From contig NZ_JSEH01000003.1 in assembly GCF_000801335.2 (NCBI RefSeq), positions 1 through 64,000 of the forward strand: a stretch of DNA of 64,000 nt. The letters are read 5' to 3'. This stretch comes from Desulfovibrio sp. TomC. GTDB lineage: Bacteria; Desulfobacterota; Desulfovibrionia; Desulfovibrionales; Desulfovibrionaceae. Under the pieces are notes generated by a model that saw only the letters and a program-made list of their open reading frames with translations, was not told the DNA's origin and ran no database searches. Position 1 is the first letter of the stretch; every line of letters starts with the position of its first letter. This document shows positions 16,754-24,347 of the stretch, one piece after another. The position numbers and the translations under genes were made by a program.

Positions 16754-18756
16754 GGAACGCCCCGGGTCGATTTGCCGCAGGCCAGCTCGGTCAGCACGGC
16801 TTCGAGGTCGTTTATACGGTAGGGTTTGGAGAAGTAGGCGGTCATGCCGGCCTCCCGGCAGCGGGCGGCATCCTCTTCGGCCGCCTGGGCGGTCAGGGCG
16901 ACGATGGGTGTATCGAAGCCCGCCTGGCGAATGTGCCGGGTGACTTCCAGGCCGCCCAGACCCGGCATCCGCAGGTCCATGAAGATGATGTGGTAGGGGG
17001 GGCGGGCAGTCAGGGCCAGGGCCAGGGCTTCGTTGCCGTCGCTGGCGAAGTCGGTGTGGCCGACGCCGAGTTTTTCCAGAATTTTTTGCAGCAGGAAGCG
17101 GTTGAACGGGTTGTCTTCGGCCACCAAGGCGCGCAGGCCGCCGAAATCGGCTGCGGGCGGTAGCGGCAGTTCGGCCGGACGGGTGGCGGCGGCTTCGGGT
17201 TCGGCCAGGGGCAGGGTGAAAAAGAAGGTGCTGCCTTGACCGGGGACGCTTGCGACCTCCAGGCCCGTGCCTCCGAGCAGGCTGGTCAGTCGGTTAGAGA
17301 TGGACAGGCCAAGTCCGGTCCCGCCGGGGTTTCTGGCTGTGGCGTCTTCGGTCTGGACAAAGGGTTCGAAGATCTGTTCGCGCATGTGCTCCGGGATGCC
17401 GGGGCCGGTGTCCCGGACGCAAAACTTGGTCCAGCTCCGGGTATCGTCTCTGGAGCGGGGAGGGGTGCGGGCCACGGAGAGGACGACCCGGCCGCGGGAG
17501 GTGAATTTGATGGCGTTGGAAAGCAGGTTGAGCAGGATCTGCTTCAGGCGCACCGGGTCGCACACGAGAACCCGGGGCAAGGCGGGGTCGCGTTCGATGG
17601 TCAGGGTCAGGCCCTGCTCGTCGGCAGCCTGGGCCATCACCCGGCGCACTTCTTCCAGGAGCCGGTCGATGTCCAGGGGAGCGGGCCGGATTTCCAGACG
17701 GCCGACTTCGATGCGGGAAAAGTCGAGGATGTCGTTTAGGATGACGAGCAGGCCTTCGCCGGCCGAGCGCATGGTTTCGACGCACTCGCGCTGTTCGGGA
17801 GCCAGGGAGGCGGCTAAAAGCAGTTGGGACAGCCCCATGATGGCGTTTAACGGGGTCCGGATTTCGTGGCTCATGTTGGCCAGGAAGGCCGATTTCATCC
17901 GGCTGGCATCCTCGGCTTCGACCTGGGCCCGGATGAGGTCGGAGACGTCGACGAAGGATTCGATGCCGCCGGTGGAGCGGCCGTCGGCGTCGAGGAGGGG
18001 GGCGGCGTTTTTTAAAATGGTGACCCGGCGGCCGGAGCGGGTGAGGATGTGCGACTGGCGTTTTTGCACGGTGGCGTCGCGGGTCGAGGCCGGGCAGGGC
18101 GAGGGCGGCGATTCGCGCAGCAGTTCAGGCCGGGCTCGGCCCAGGGCCTGATCCCGGGTATAGCCGGTGATGGCCGTGAATTCGTCGTTGATGGTGACCA
18201 CCACATCGTCGCGGTTGACGATGCAGATGGCTGCGCCGGCGATGGTAATGACCTGTTCGAGGAAGCGTTTTTCGCGTTCCACGCCCAGGCGCGCTTCGAC
18301 CAGGGGGGTGACGTCGATAAGCGACACGATAAGCCCGGCAAAAACGTCATCCTCGATGACGGGCTGGAGCTTGACCGTGACGTCGCGCTCGCCCACCCGG
18401 CTTTCAAAGGAGACAGGGGAATGGGCCACGCCCCGGCGAAAGAGGTTGAGAAAGGCTGTGGCCTGGTAGTCTTCGGTTTCCAGGTCAAGGGCCTCAAGGG
18501 GGCGTCCGAGCACATCGGCGCGCGACAGGCCAAGCCAGGCCAGATAGCGGTCGTTGATCTCGGCGATGATGCCGCTGGGGGCGATAAAGGCGATGGCCTG
18601 GTCCAGGGCCGCGATGATGGACGTCAGCCGGGCCATTCGTCTGTCGGGATCAACCAAGGGGCGGGCATGCAGCAAGGCCCTGGCGGCCCTGAAGGGGGGG
18701 CGGGGGCGATGTCGGCCCGGGGCGGGACGTCTCGTGTTGCGTTCAAGAATTTTCAT
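16750..18756 (-). CDS. Hybrid sensor histidine kinase (PAS-PAS-HK-REC)
   Basis: 668 residues, no transmembrane segment apparent. There are two PAS domains (about 45-150 and 165-280), the second preceded by IAGAAICIVNRDD. The HisKA domain has [15 protein letters not shown] with the phospho-His, followed by an HATPase_c domain with NLLSNAIKF and DTGPGIP. The C-terminal receiver contains LVAEDNPFNR and FMDLRMPGLGG (phospho-Asp). The first 40 residues are Arg/Pro-rich and a start at ATG 18636 is equally plausible; neither has a good ribosome site. It forms a two-gene operon with the Hpt protein. Confidence 0.88.
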   Translation of the reverse strand: MKILERNTRRPAPGRHRPRPPFRAARALLHARPLVDPDRRMARLTSIIAALDQAIAFIAPSGIIAEINDRYLAWLGLSRADVLGRPLEALDLETEDYQATAFLNLFRRGVAHSPVSFESRVGERDVTVKLQPVIEDDVFAGLIVSLIDVTPLVEARLGVEREKRFLEQVITIAGAAICIVNRDDVVVTINDEFTAITGYTRDQALGRARPELLRESPPSPCPASTRDATVQKRQSHILTRSGRRVTILKNAAPLLDADGRSTGGIESFVDVSDLIRAQVEAEDASRMKSAFLANMSHEIRTPLNAIMGLSQLLLAASLAPEQRECVETMRSAGEGLLVILNDILDFSRIEVGRLEIRPAPLDIDRLLEEVRRVMAQAADEQGLTLTIERDPALPRVLVCDPVRLKQILLNLLSNAIKFTSRGRVVLSVARTPPRSRDDTRSWTKFCVRDTGPGIPEHMREQIFEPFVQTEDATARNPGGTGLGLSISNRLTSLLGGTGLEVASVPGQGSTFFFTLPLAEPEAAATRPAELPLPPAADFGGLRALVAEDNPFNRFLLQKILEKLGVGHTDFASDGNEALALALTARPPYHIIFMDLRMPGLGGLEVTRHIRQAGFDTPIVALTAQAAEEDAARCREAGMTAYFSKPYRINDLEAVLTELACGKSTRGVP

Positions 18757-18835
18757 GCGGATTTTTCGAGAAGCAACGGACTTGGTTTATGTGTTGACGT
18801 CTCAACAAACAGGCCGGTCTGTCGAGGCCTCGAGG

Positions 18836-19510
18836 CTAGGCCGGACCGTGGCCGGCAGCGGCGTGAAAAACCTCCAGGCGCTCTTTGTACGGCGGATGTC
18901 CGAAAAAGGCCGAGCCGGAAACCAGGACGTCGGCCCCGGCAGCCAGCAGGGCGGCCGTGTTGTCGGGGCTGACGCCGCCATCGACCTGGATGCGAAACGA
19001 CAGCCCCTTGCGGCGGCGAAGCTCGGCCAGGTCCCGGACCTTGTCCAGGCAGAAGGGAATAAACGACTGGCCGCCAAATCCCGGGTTGACGGTCATGACC
19101 AGCACCATGGCCAGCTGGGGCAGCAGGTACTCGACGGCGCACAGGGGCGTGGCCGGGTTGAGGGCCACGGCCGGGGCCGCGCCCAGGCGGGCGATTTCGG
19201 CCACGGTGCGTTCCAGATGGACGGTGGCCTCGGCGTGGACGCAGATGAGGTCGGCCCCGGCGTCACGAAAGGCCGGGATGTAGCGTTCGGGCCGCTCGAT
19301 CATGAGATGGGTGTCGAAATAGAGTTTGCTGCACCGGCGAAGCGCAGCGATGATCGGGGGGCCGAAGGTGATGTTGGGGACGAACAGGCCGTCCATGACG
19401 TCGAGATGGACCCAGGTAAGACCGGCGGCCTCCAGGGCGGCCAGTTCGTCGGCCAGCCGGCTGAAGTCGGCGGATAACAGCGAAGGGGACAGGATAAACG
19501 GTGGGGTCAT
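18836..19510 (-). CDS. rpe: Ribulose-phosphate 3-epimerase
   Basis: Interconverts ribulose 5-phosphate and xylulose 5-phosphate in the pentose phosphate pathway. The 224-residue TIM barrel begins ILSPSLLSADFSRLADE and carries HLDVMDGLFVPN, the HLMIERP metal-site region, MTVNPGFGGQ and QVDGGVSP, all standard. It stands alone between the hybrid kinase and the divergent pst operon. Confidence 0.95.
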   Translation of the reverse strand: MTPPFILSPSLLSADFSRLADELAALEAAGLTWVHLDVMDGLFVPNITFGPPIIAALRRCSKLYFDTHLMIERPERYIPAFRDAGADLICVHAEATVHLERTVAEIARLGAAPAVALNPATPLCAVEYLLPQLAMVLVMTVNPGFGGQSFIPFCLDKVRDLAELRRRKGLSFRIQVDGGVSPDNTAALLAAGADVLVSGSAFFGHPPYKERLEVFHAAAGHGPA

Positions 19511-19630
19511 GACGGCTCCGGCGGCACAAGTCCGACGCCTGACGGCGTCGTTTGCATTTTGATAGACCGGCCGGCGATTGCGGTCAAGGCAGGGGCACTT
19601 GCGAGTCCGAAGGAATGCTTCTCGCGGTTG

Positions 19631-19659
19631 TTGTCACAAAGTGCCTGGCGAGTTATGAT
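19631..19659 (+). promoter_or_regulatory. Sigma-70-type promoter for pstS
   Basis: TTGTCA (19631-19636), a 17-base spacer, and TATGAT (19654-19659), about 155 bp before the pstS ATG. Both hexamers match consensus in five of six positions. Confidence 0.55.
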
Positions 19660-19691
19660 GAAAATAAGGCAGATACAGACCGTGGCCGGGA

Positions 19692-19731
19692 GCGTCACGC
19701 GTTTTCCGTGGCCTCGTCACCGGACCGTAAC
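19692..19731 (+). promoter_or_regulatory. Tandem Pho-box-like repeats upstream of pstS
   Basis: Four 7-mers on an exact 11-bp period: GCGTCAC (19692), TTTCCGT (19703), TCGTCAC (19714) and CCGTAAC (19725). This is the geometry of PhoB direct repeats (7-mer plus 4-bp spacer, consensus CTGTCAT). The second unit is poor. The array ends 82 bp before the start codon. Confidence 0.45.
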
Positions 19732-19813
19732 GGAGCGTTTCTACCTTCCGGCACGTGACGTTGGTCAATTCGCGCCAATCGTGGCGTGACAAGTACTTTT
19801 ACGGAGGACTTAC

Positions 19814-20617
19814 ATGAAAAAGCTTATTGGCATCGTGGCTGTGTTTCTGCTGATGGCCTCTACCGCCCTGGCCGACACCAGCATCAAGGTTGACGGTTCC
19901 ACCACCGTCCTGCCCATCATGCAGAAGGTCGTCGAGGCCTACATGAAAGCCCATCCGGATGTGAAGATCTCCGTGTCCGGCGGCGGTTCGGGCAACGGCA
20001 TCAAGGCCCTGATCGACGGCGCCACCGACATCGCCATGGCTTCGCGCGCCATTGAGCCCAAGGAAATCGATCTGGCCAAGAGCAAGAACATCACTCCCAC
20101 CCAGACGGTTTGCGCCATTGACGCCATCGTGCCCATCGTCAACCCGGCCAACAAGCTTGGCGAGATCACCCTGGCCCAGCTCAAGGACCTCTACATGGGC
20201 AAGGTCACCAGCTGGAAGGACCTCGGCGGCGAAGGCCCGGTGGTCGTCATCTCCCGCGACACTTCTTCGGGCACCTACGAGACCTGGGAAGGTCTGGTCA
20301 TGAAGAAGGAACGCGTGTTCCCCGGCGCGCTCATGCAGGCCTCCAACGGCGCGGTCGTCCAGGCCGTCAGCAAGAACAAGAACGCCATGGGCTACGTCGG
20401 CATCGGCTACCTTGACGCGTCCACCAAGGGCCTCAAGGTTGACGGCATCGAGCCCACTCCGGAGAATGCCAAGTCCAAGAAGTACCCCATCTCCCGTGAA
20501 CTCTATATCTACACCAACGGCGCTCCGGCCGGCGCCGCCAAGGGTCTGGTCGACTTTCTGCTGAGCGCCGACGGCCAGAAGCTCGTCAAGGAAGCCGGCT
20601 TCGTTCCCCTGAACTAG
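19814..20617 (+). CDS. pstS: Phosphate ABC transporter binding protein PstS
   Basis: Periplasmic high-affinity phosphate-binding protein. 267 residues, Sec signal peptide (about 1-20, ending ALAD). Phosphate-binding loops are visible: DGSTTVLP, SGGGSGNGIKA, MASRAIEPKE and SRDTSSGTYETWE. The C-terminus (LLSADGQKLVKEAGFVPL) is typical. GGAGG precedes the ATG by eight bases. First gene of pstS-pstC-pstA; a strong hairpin without a T-run separates it from pstC. Confidence 0.95.
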   Translation: MKKLIGIVAVFLLMASTALADTSIKVDGSTTVLPIMQKVVEAYMKAHPDVKISVSGGGSGNGIKALIDGATDIAMASRAIEPKEIDLAKSKNITPTQTVCAIDAIVPIVNPANKLGEITLAQLKDLYMGKVTSWKDLGGEGPVVVISRDTSSGTYETWEGLVMKKERVFPGALMQASNGAVVQAVSKNKNAMGYVGIGYLDASTKGLKVDGIEPTPENAKSKKYPISRELYIYTNGAPAGAAKGLVDFLLSADGQKLVKEAGFVPLN

Positions 20618-20643
20618 GCCCTCGCCACATTCGATCAATTGTC

Positions 20644-20676
20644 CGCGCCCCGGCCTGCCAGACAGGCCGGGGCGCG
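20644..20676 (+). promoter_or_regulatory. Intercistronic pstS-pstC hairpin
   Basis: Perfect 14-bp GC-rich arms (20644-20657 and 20663-20676) with a 5-base loop and no U-run. Such structures commonly protect the 3' end of an abundant binding-protein mRNA and lower expression of the permease genes that follow. Confidence 0.65.
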
Positions 20677-20693
20677 TCCCCGGGGGAGACGCC

Positions 20694-21587
20694 ATGGCCT
20701 TTTCGCGCAAGTCCCAGGACTCTTTGGTCCGCAACTTCTTTTTCCTGACTGCCCTCAGTTCCATCGTGGTCCTGGCGCTGATCATGGTGTATCTTTTCAT
20801 TGAGGGGCTGCCGATTTTCGGCATCGTCTCGGTCTCCGACTTTCTCTTCGGCTCCTTGTGGTATCCCACCTCCGATCCGCCGGCTTTCGGGATCCTGCCG
20901 CTCATTGTGGCCTCTCTTTCCGTCACGGCCCTGTCCTCGGCCATTGCCATCCCGCTTGGCGTCCTGACCGCCATCTATCTGGCCGAGATCGCCAGCCGGC
21001 GCACCCGGGACTGCCTCAAGCCCGTGGTGGAGTTGTTGGCCGCCCTGCCCTCGGTCGTCATCGGCTTTTTCGGCATGGTGGTGATGGCCCCGTATCTCCA
21101 GGATACCTTTGATCTGGCCACCGGACTCAATCTCTTCAATGCCGCCGTCATGCTGGCCTTTATGTCCGTGCCCACCATCTGCTCGGTGTCTGAAGACGCC
21201 ATCTACGCCGTGCCCCGTGAGCTCAAGGAAGCCTCGCTGGCCCTGGGGGCGACCCATTTCGAGACCATCGCCAAAGTGGTGCTGCCGGCCTCGCTGTCGG
21301 GCATCTCCACGGCCGTCATGCTCGGCATGTCCCGGGCCATCGGCGAGACCATGGTCGTCCTCATGGTGGCCGGCGGCGCGGCCATGATCCCCAACTCCAT
21401 CTTTTCACCGGTGCGGCCCATGCCGTCGAGCATTGCGGCGGAAATGGCCGAGGCCTCGTTTCGGGGCAACCACTACCGGGCCCTTTTCGCCATCGGCATC
21501 GTGCTGTTCCTGTTCACCCTGGTCTTCAACCTCGTGGCCAGCCACGTGGCCGAAAAGCACAAGCAGGTCGGCGCGGCCACCCTGTAG
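20694..21587 (+). CDS. pstC: Phosphate ABC transporter permease PstC
   Basis: 297-residue inner-membrane protein with about six transmembrane segments. Family marks: LPLIVASLSVTALSSAIAIP, AALPSVVIGFFG, and the cytoplasmic EAA loop ELKEASLALGATHFETI followed by ARAIGET-like SRAIGETMVVL. Couples PstS to the ATPase. Lies 21 bp upstream of pstA. Confidence 0.93.
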   Translation: MAFSRKSQDSLVRNFFFLTALSSIVVLALIMVYLFIEGLPIFGIVSVSDFLFGSLWYPTSDPPAFGILPLIVASLSVTALSSAIAIPLGVLTAIYLAEIASRRTRDCLKPVVELLAALPSVVIGFFGMVVMAPYLQDTFDLATGLNLFNAAVMLAFMSVPTICSVSEDAIYAVPRELKEASLALGATHFETIAKVVLPASLSGISTAVMLGMSRAIGETMVVLMVAGGAAMIPNSIFSPVRPMPSSIAAEMAEASFRGNHYRALFAIGIVLFLFTLVFNLVASHVAEKHKQVGAATL

Positions 21588-21608
21588 CCCCTGCCAAGGA
21601 GCCTTGTC

Positions 21609-22490
21609 ATGAATCCAAGCGCCATCGCCCACGCCGGACTGGCCAGACGGCATCGCACCCAGAAGATCATGTGGGGCGTCTTCGGGGCGGCCTCGGTGAT
21701 CAACATGGCCGCGCTGGTCCTTATCTGCGGTTTCCTGCTCATCAAAGGCCTGCCGGCCATCTCCTGGACCTTTTTAACCGAGATGCCGCGCGACTCCATG
21801 ACCGCCGGCGGCATTTTGCCCTGCATCCTGGGGACGCTCTATCTGAGCCTTGGCACCATGGCCGTGGCCTTTCCGCTGGGCGTGGCCTCGGCGGTCTACT
21901 TGAACGAATACGCCCGGCCGGGCCGCACCCTGCGGCTTATTCGCCTGGGCATCAACAATCTGGCCGGCGTGCCCTCGGTGGTCTTCGGCCTCTTTGGCCT
22001 GGCCTTTTTCGTCACCTTCTTCGGCCTGGGCGTGAGCCTGCTGTCGGGCATCCTGACGCTCTCCATCCTGGTCCTGCCGGTCATCATCGGCACGGCCGAG
22101 GAAGCGCTCAAGTCCGTGCCCCAGACCTACCGCGAGGCCTCGCTCGGCCTTGGGGCCACCAAGTGGCAGACCATCCGGCTGGTGGTCCTGCCGGCGGCCC
22201 TGCCCGGGATGCTCACCGGAGCCATTCTCGGCCTGTCGCGGGTGGCCGGCGAGACGGCGGCCATCATGTTCACGGCGGCGGTCTTCTTCACGCCCTATCT
22301 GCCGACCAATCTGACCGATTCGGTCATGGCCCTGCCATACCACATCTACGTCCTGGCCACGGCCGGCACCGACATCGTCAAGACCAGGCCGCTGCAATAC
22401 GGCACGGCCCTGGTGCTGATCGTTTTGGTGCTCGGCATGAACCTCGGGGCCATCCTGTACCGGGCCAAGCTGCAAAAGCAGCGTCGCTAG
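21609..22490 (+). CDS. pstA: Phosphate ABC transporter permease PstA
   Basis: 293-residue permease with about six membrane spans. Conserved PLGVASAVYLNEYA, GVPSVVFGLFGLAFF, the EAA loop TYREASLGLGATKWQTIR, and LSRVAGETAAIMFTAA. Together with PstC it forms the phosphate channel. pstB and a stand-alone phoU would normally follow, but a terminator and the phoH-like gene come next. Confidence 0.93.
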   Translation: MNPSAIAHAGLARRHRTQKIMWGVFGAASVINMAALVLICGFLLIKGLPAISWTFLTEMPRDSMTAGGILPCILGTLYLSLGTMAVAFPLGVASAVYLNEYARPGRTLRLIRLGINNLAGVPSVVFGLFGLAFFVTFFGLGVSLLSGILTLSILVLPVIIGTAEEALKSVPQTYREASLGLGATKWQTIRLVVLPAALPGMLTGAILGLSRVAGETAAIMFTAAVFFTPYLPTNLTDSVMALPYHIYVLATAGTDIVKTRPLQYGTALVLIVLVLGMNLGAILYRAKLQKQRR

Positions 22491-22712
22491 CGTGCCCTTT
22501 GCAGGATACGGCAGGATGCTTTGAGAATACGTAAATCTCCCTGGGTGTAGTCTTGTATAAGCGCAGGAACGATTTTCGCGGACATGACGCGAACCCGGGA
22601 AATGCCGCCGTCGCCCCTGGCGGTCCGATACGGAACAGGCAGCGGGGATAGGGCCATTTTGGACCATTGCGCGGGAAACCAGCCGATGCTCGGAACGGCG
22701 GTGAAACAAGTG

Positions 22713-22751
22713 AAAAAGCGGCGAGGCGTGAGGCACGTCCCGCCGCTTTTT
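22713..22751 (+). terminator. Rho-independent terminator of pstSCA
   Basis: AAAAAGCGGCG (22713-22723) pairs with CGCCGCTTTTT (22741-22751). The T-run and the position about 220 bp after pstA mark the end of the pst transcript and confirm that pstB is not part of it. The rest of 22491-22878 holds nothing else I can name. Confidence 0.8.
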
Positions 22752-22878
22752 GCATGGCCGGCCCGGGCGCACAGCGTCTGGGCGGCCGGCTGATACAGGC
22801 TTGGCAGCCGGCAGGGGCGTTTCGCCGGGGGGCGGGGCCTCGACAGTCGGCGTATGCGGCAAACCAGGGAGGATCGGC

Positions 22879-24087
22879 ATGACCGAAGGCGGCAACGCCC
22901 AGGGACGCAAGAACTACGTCCTGGACACCAACGTGCTCATCGAGAACCCGCAGTGCGTGCTCAAACTGCGAAACGGCGTGGAAAACGCCATCCACATTCC
23001 CTACCACGTGCTCATGGAGCTGGAAGGACTCAAAAAGACACCCAAGCTGCGCCATATTGTGGCCAATGTCATCGGCGTCTTAAGCGAACACCGCGACGCC
23101 ATCCACTTCATTCAAAACGACAAGAGCCACTCGGCCTTCACCGACATCGTCGACAACCACATCCTCGACGAGATCCAGGCTTCATCCATCGAAGACCCGA
23201 TCCTGGTCACCAACGACCGTATCTTGAAGCTCCAGGCCGAGTTGCGGGGCCTTAAAAGCGAGGAACTGCGCGATTCCAAGCCCTTTGAGTCCGAATCCCA
23301 GCGCTATACCGGCTTTGCGGAGGAAGGCGAGGAGATCGTCCCCAACTGTTTCACCTGGCGCGAGGGCAAGCCGGTGCTCCATACGCCGGACGGCGAGCGG
23401 GTCATCAACCATACCTGCGACGTCTGGAATGTGCGGCCGCGCACGGTGTATCAGAATCTGGCCCTGGAACTGATCATGGCCCCGCATATCGATCTCGTTT
23501 CCATCCAAAGCGAGGCCGGCTACGGCAAGACGTTTCTGGCCCTGGCCGCGGCCCTTTTCGCGGTGCAGGAAAAAAAGCAGTTCGAGAAAATCTTCGTCCT
23601 CAAACCAACGATCGAGATCGGGGCCAAGATGGGCTATCTGCCCGGCGATGTGTCGGAAAAGATGGAGCCGTACGTCAAATACGTCTTTGAACTGCTGGTC
23701 AAGCTGCACCGCTGCCGGGCGGCCAACAAGGTGTTTTTAAATCCCAACGACGAGATGCTGCGGGTCAACCCGAAGAAGTTCGAAATCCTGCCCCTGGCCT
23801 TTGTGCGCGGCATGAACATCGAAAATGCCTTTGTGGTCATCGACGAGGCCCAGAATCTGGCCCGTTCGGAAGTGCGCGCCCTGCTCACCCGCATGGGCGA
23901 GGGAGTCAAGTGCGTGGTCCTTGGCGACACCTCGCAGGTGGACAACCCCTATCTCAACGAGGCCAACAACGGGCTCAACTGGATCGTACGCAAGTTCAAG
24001 GGGTTCCCCAACTATGCCCATATCGTGCTCAAGGGCGAGCGCTCGCGCGGCCCGATCACGGACATGGTGCTGAAATCGAAGCTGTAA
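22879..24087 (+). CDS. PIN-PhoH family ATPase (YlaK type)
   Basis: 402 residues, cytosolic. An N-terminal PIN nuclease domain starts at YVLDTNVLIENP, with further acidic residues in TDIVDNHILDE and NDRILK. A PhoH P-loop ATPase follows (about 200-400): Walker A QSEAGYGKTFLA and Walker B AFVVIDEAQNL, then GLGDTSQVD-like VLGDTSQVDNP. The combination is thought to act on RNA, and such PIN-PhoH proteins have shown RNA helicase/RNase activity in mycobacteria. GGAGG lies before ATG 22879. The name reflects homology to phosphate-starvation PhoH; adjacency to pst is suggestive but it has its own transcription unit. Confidence 0.9.
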   Translation: MTEGGNAQGRKNYVLDTNVLIENPQCVLKLRNGVENAIHIPYHVLMELEGLKKTPKLRHIVANVIGVLSEHRDAIHFIQNDKSHSAFTDIVDNHILDEIQASSIEDPILVTNDRILKLQAELRGLKSEELRDSKPFESESQRYTGFAEEGEEIVPNCFTWREGKPVLHTPDGERVINHTCDVWNVRPRTVYQNLALELIMAPHIDLVSIQSEAGYGKTFLALAAALFAVQEKKQFEKIFVLKPTIEIGAKMGYLPGDVSEKMEPYVKYVFELLVKLHRCRAANKVFLNPNDEMLRVNPKKFEILPLAFVRGMNIENAFVVIDEAQNLARSEVRALLTRMGEGVKCVVLGDTSQVDNPYLNEANNGLNWIVRKFKGFPNYAHIVLKGERSRGPITDMVLKSKL

Positions 24088-24108
24088 GCGGCAAACCGTC
24101 CTGCCGGC

Positions 24109-24168
24109 ACGCCTGAGCCAAACGAGAAGCGGCCCGTAAGAGGGCCGCTTCTCGTTTGGCTCAGGCGT
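24109..24168. terminator. Very long perfect hairpin after phoH
   Basis: 27-bp arms (24109-24135 and 24142-24168) with a 6-base loop and no mismatch, starting 21 bp after the phoH-like stop. The stem is long enough to be an intrinsic terminator despite the weak T-run; it could also be a small structured RNA. Confidence 0.75.
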
Positions 24169-24247
24169 GAACGATCGAACCCCACAAGCCCTGTTCGCCG
24201 GGACCTCATGCCCCTGCGGGGCTCAAGGGGGCGCCCCTTTGGCGCCG

Positions 24248-24340
24248 GGGCAACGGTGTTTCCCGTCGAGCATAGGCGCGGGCTGTCCCGGTCTGCAGCC
24301 GACCGGAGTGCCTGCCAACGCCAGGAGCGCCTTGAACCCC
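24248..24340 (+). repeat. Intergenic repeat unit B, copy 1
   Basis: A roughly 90-bp stretch containing GCAACGG, CTGTCCCGGT, AGCCG and GCGCC...CTTGAA in the same order and spacing as 43774-43868. In both places it lies directly before a 3'-end palindrome and before the end of a minus-strand gene. Similarity is partial, judged by eye. Confidence 0.5.
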
Positions 24341-24347
24341 AAAAAAA

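Larger units (their letters stand above)
19511..19813. other. rpe-pstS divergent intergenic region
   Basis: Holds a small CGACGCC-TGAC-GGCGTCG hairpin at 19533-19550 (in the leader of rpe), and the two candidate pstS control sites listed separately. No open frame here looks coding. Confidence 0.6.

Noticed and set aside
19799-20974. 391-codon open frame on the minus strand over pstS/pstC
   Set aside because: pstS and pstC are unmistakable on the plus strand; this is their shadow.
24109-24200. tRNA gene in the region after phoH (a GATCGAACCCC-like string)
   Set aside because: Only a T-loop-like string is present; no acceptor stem, anticodon arm or D arm can be formed.
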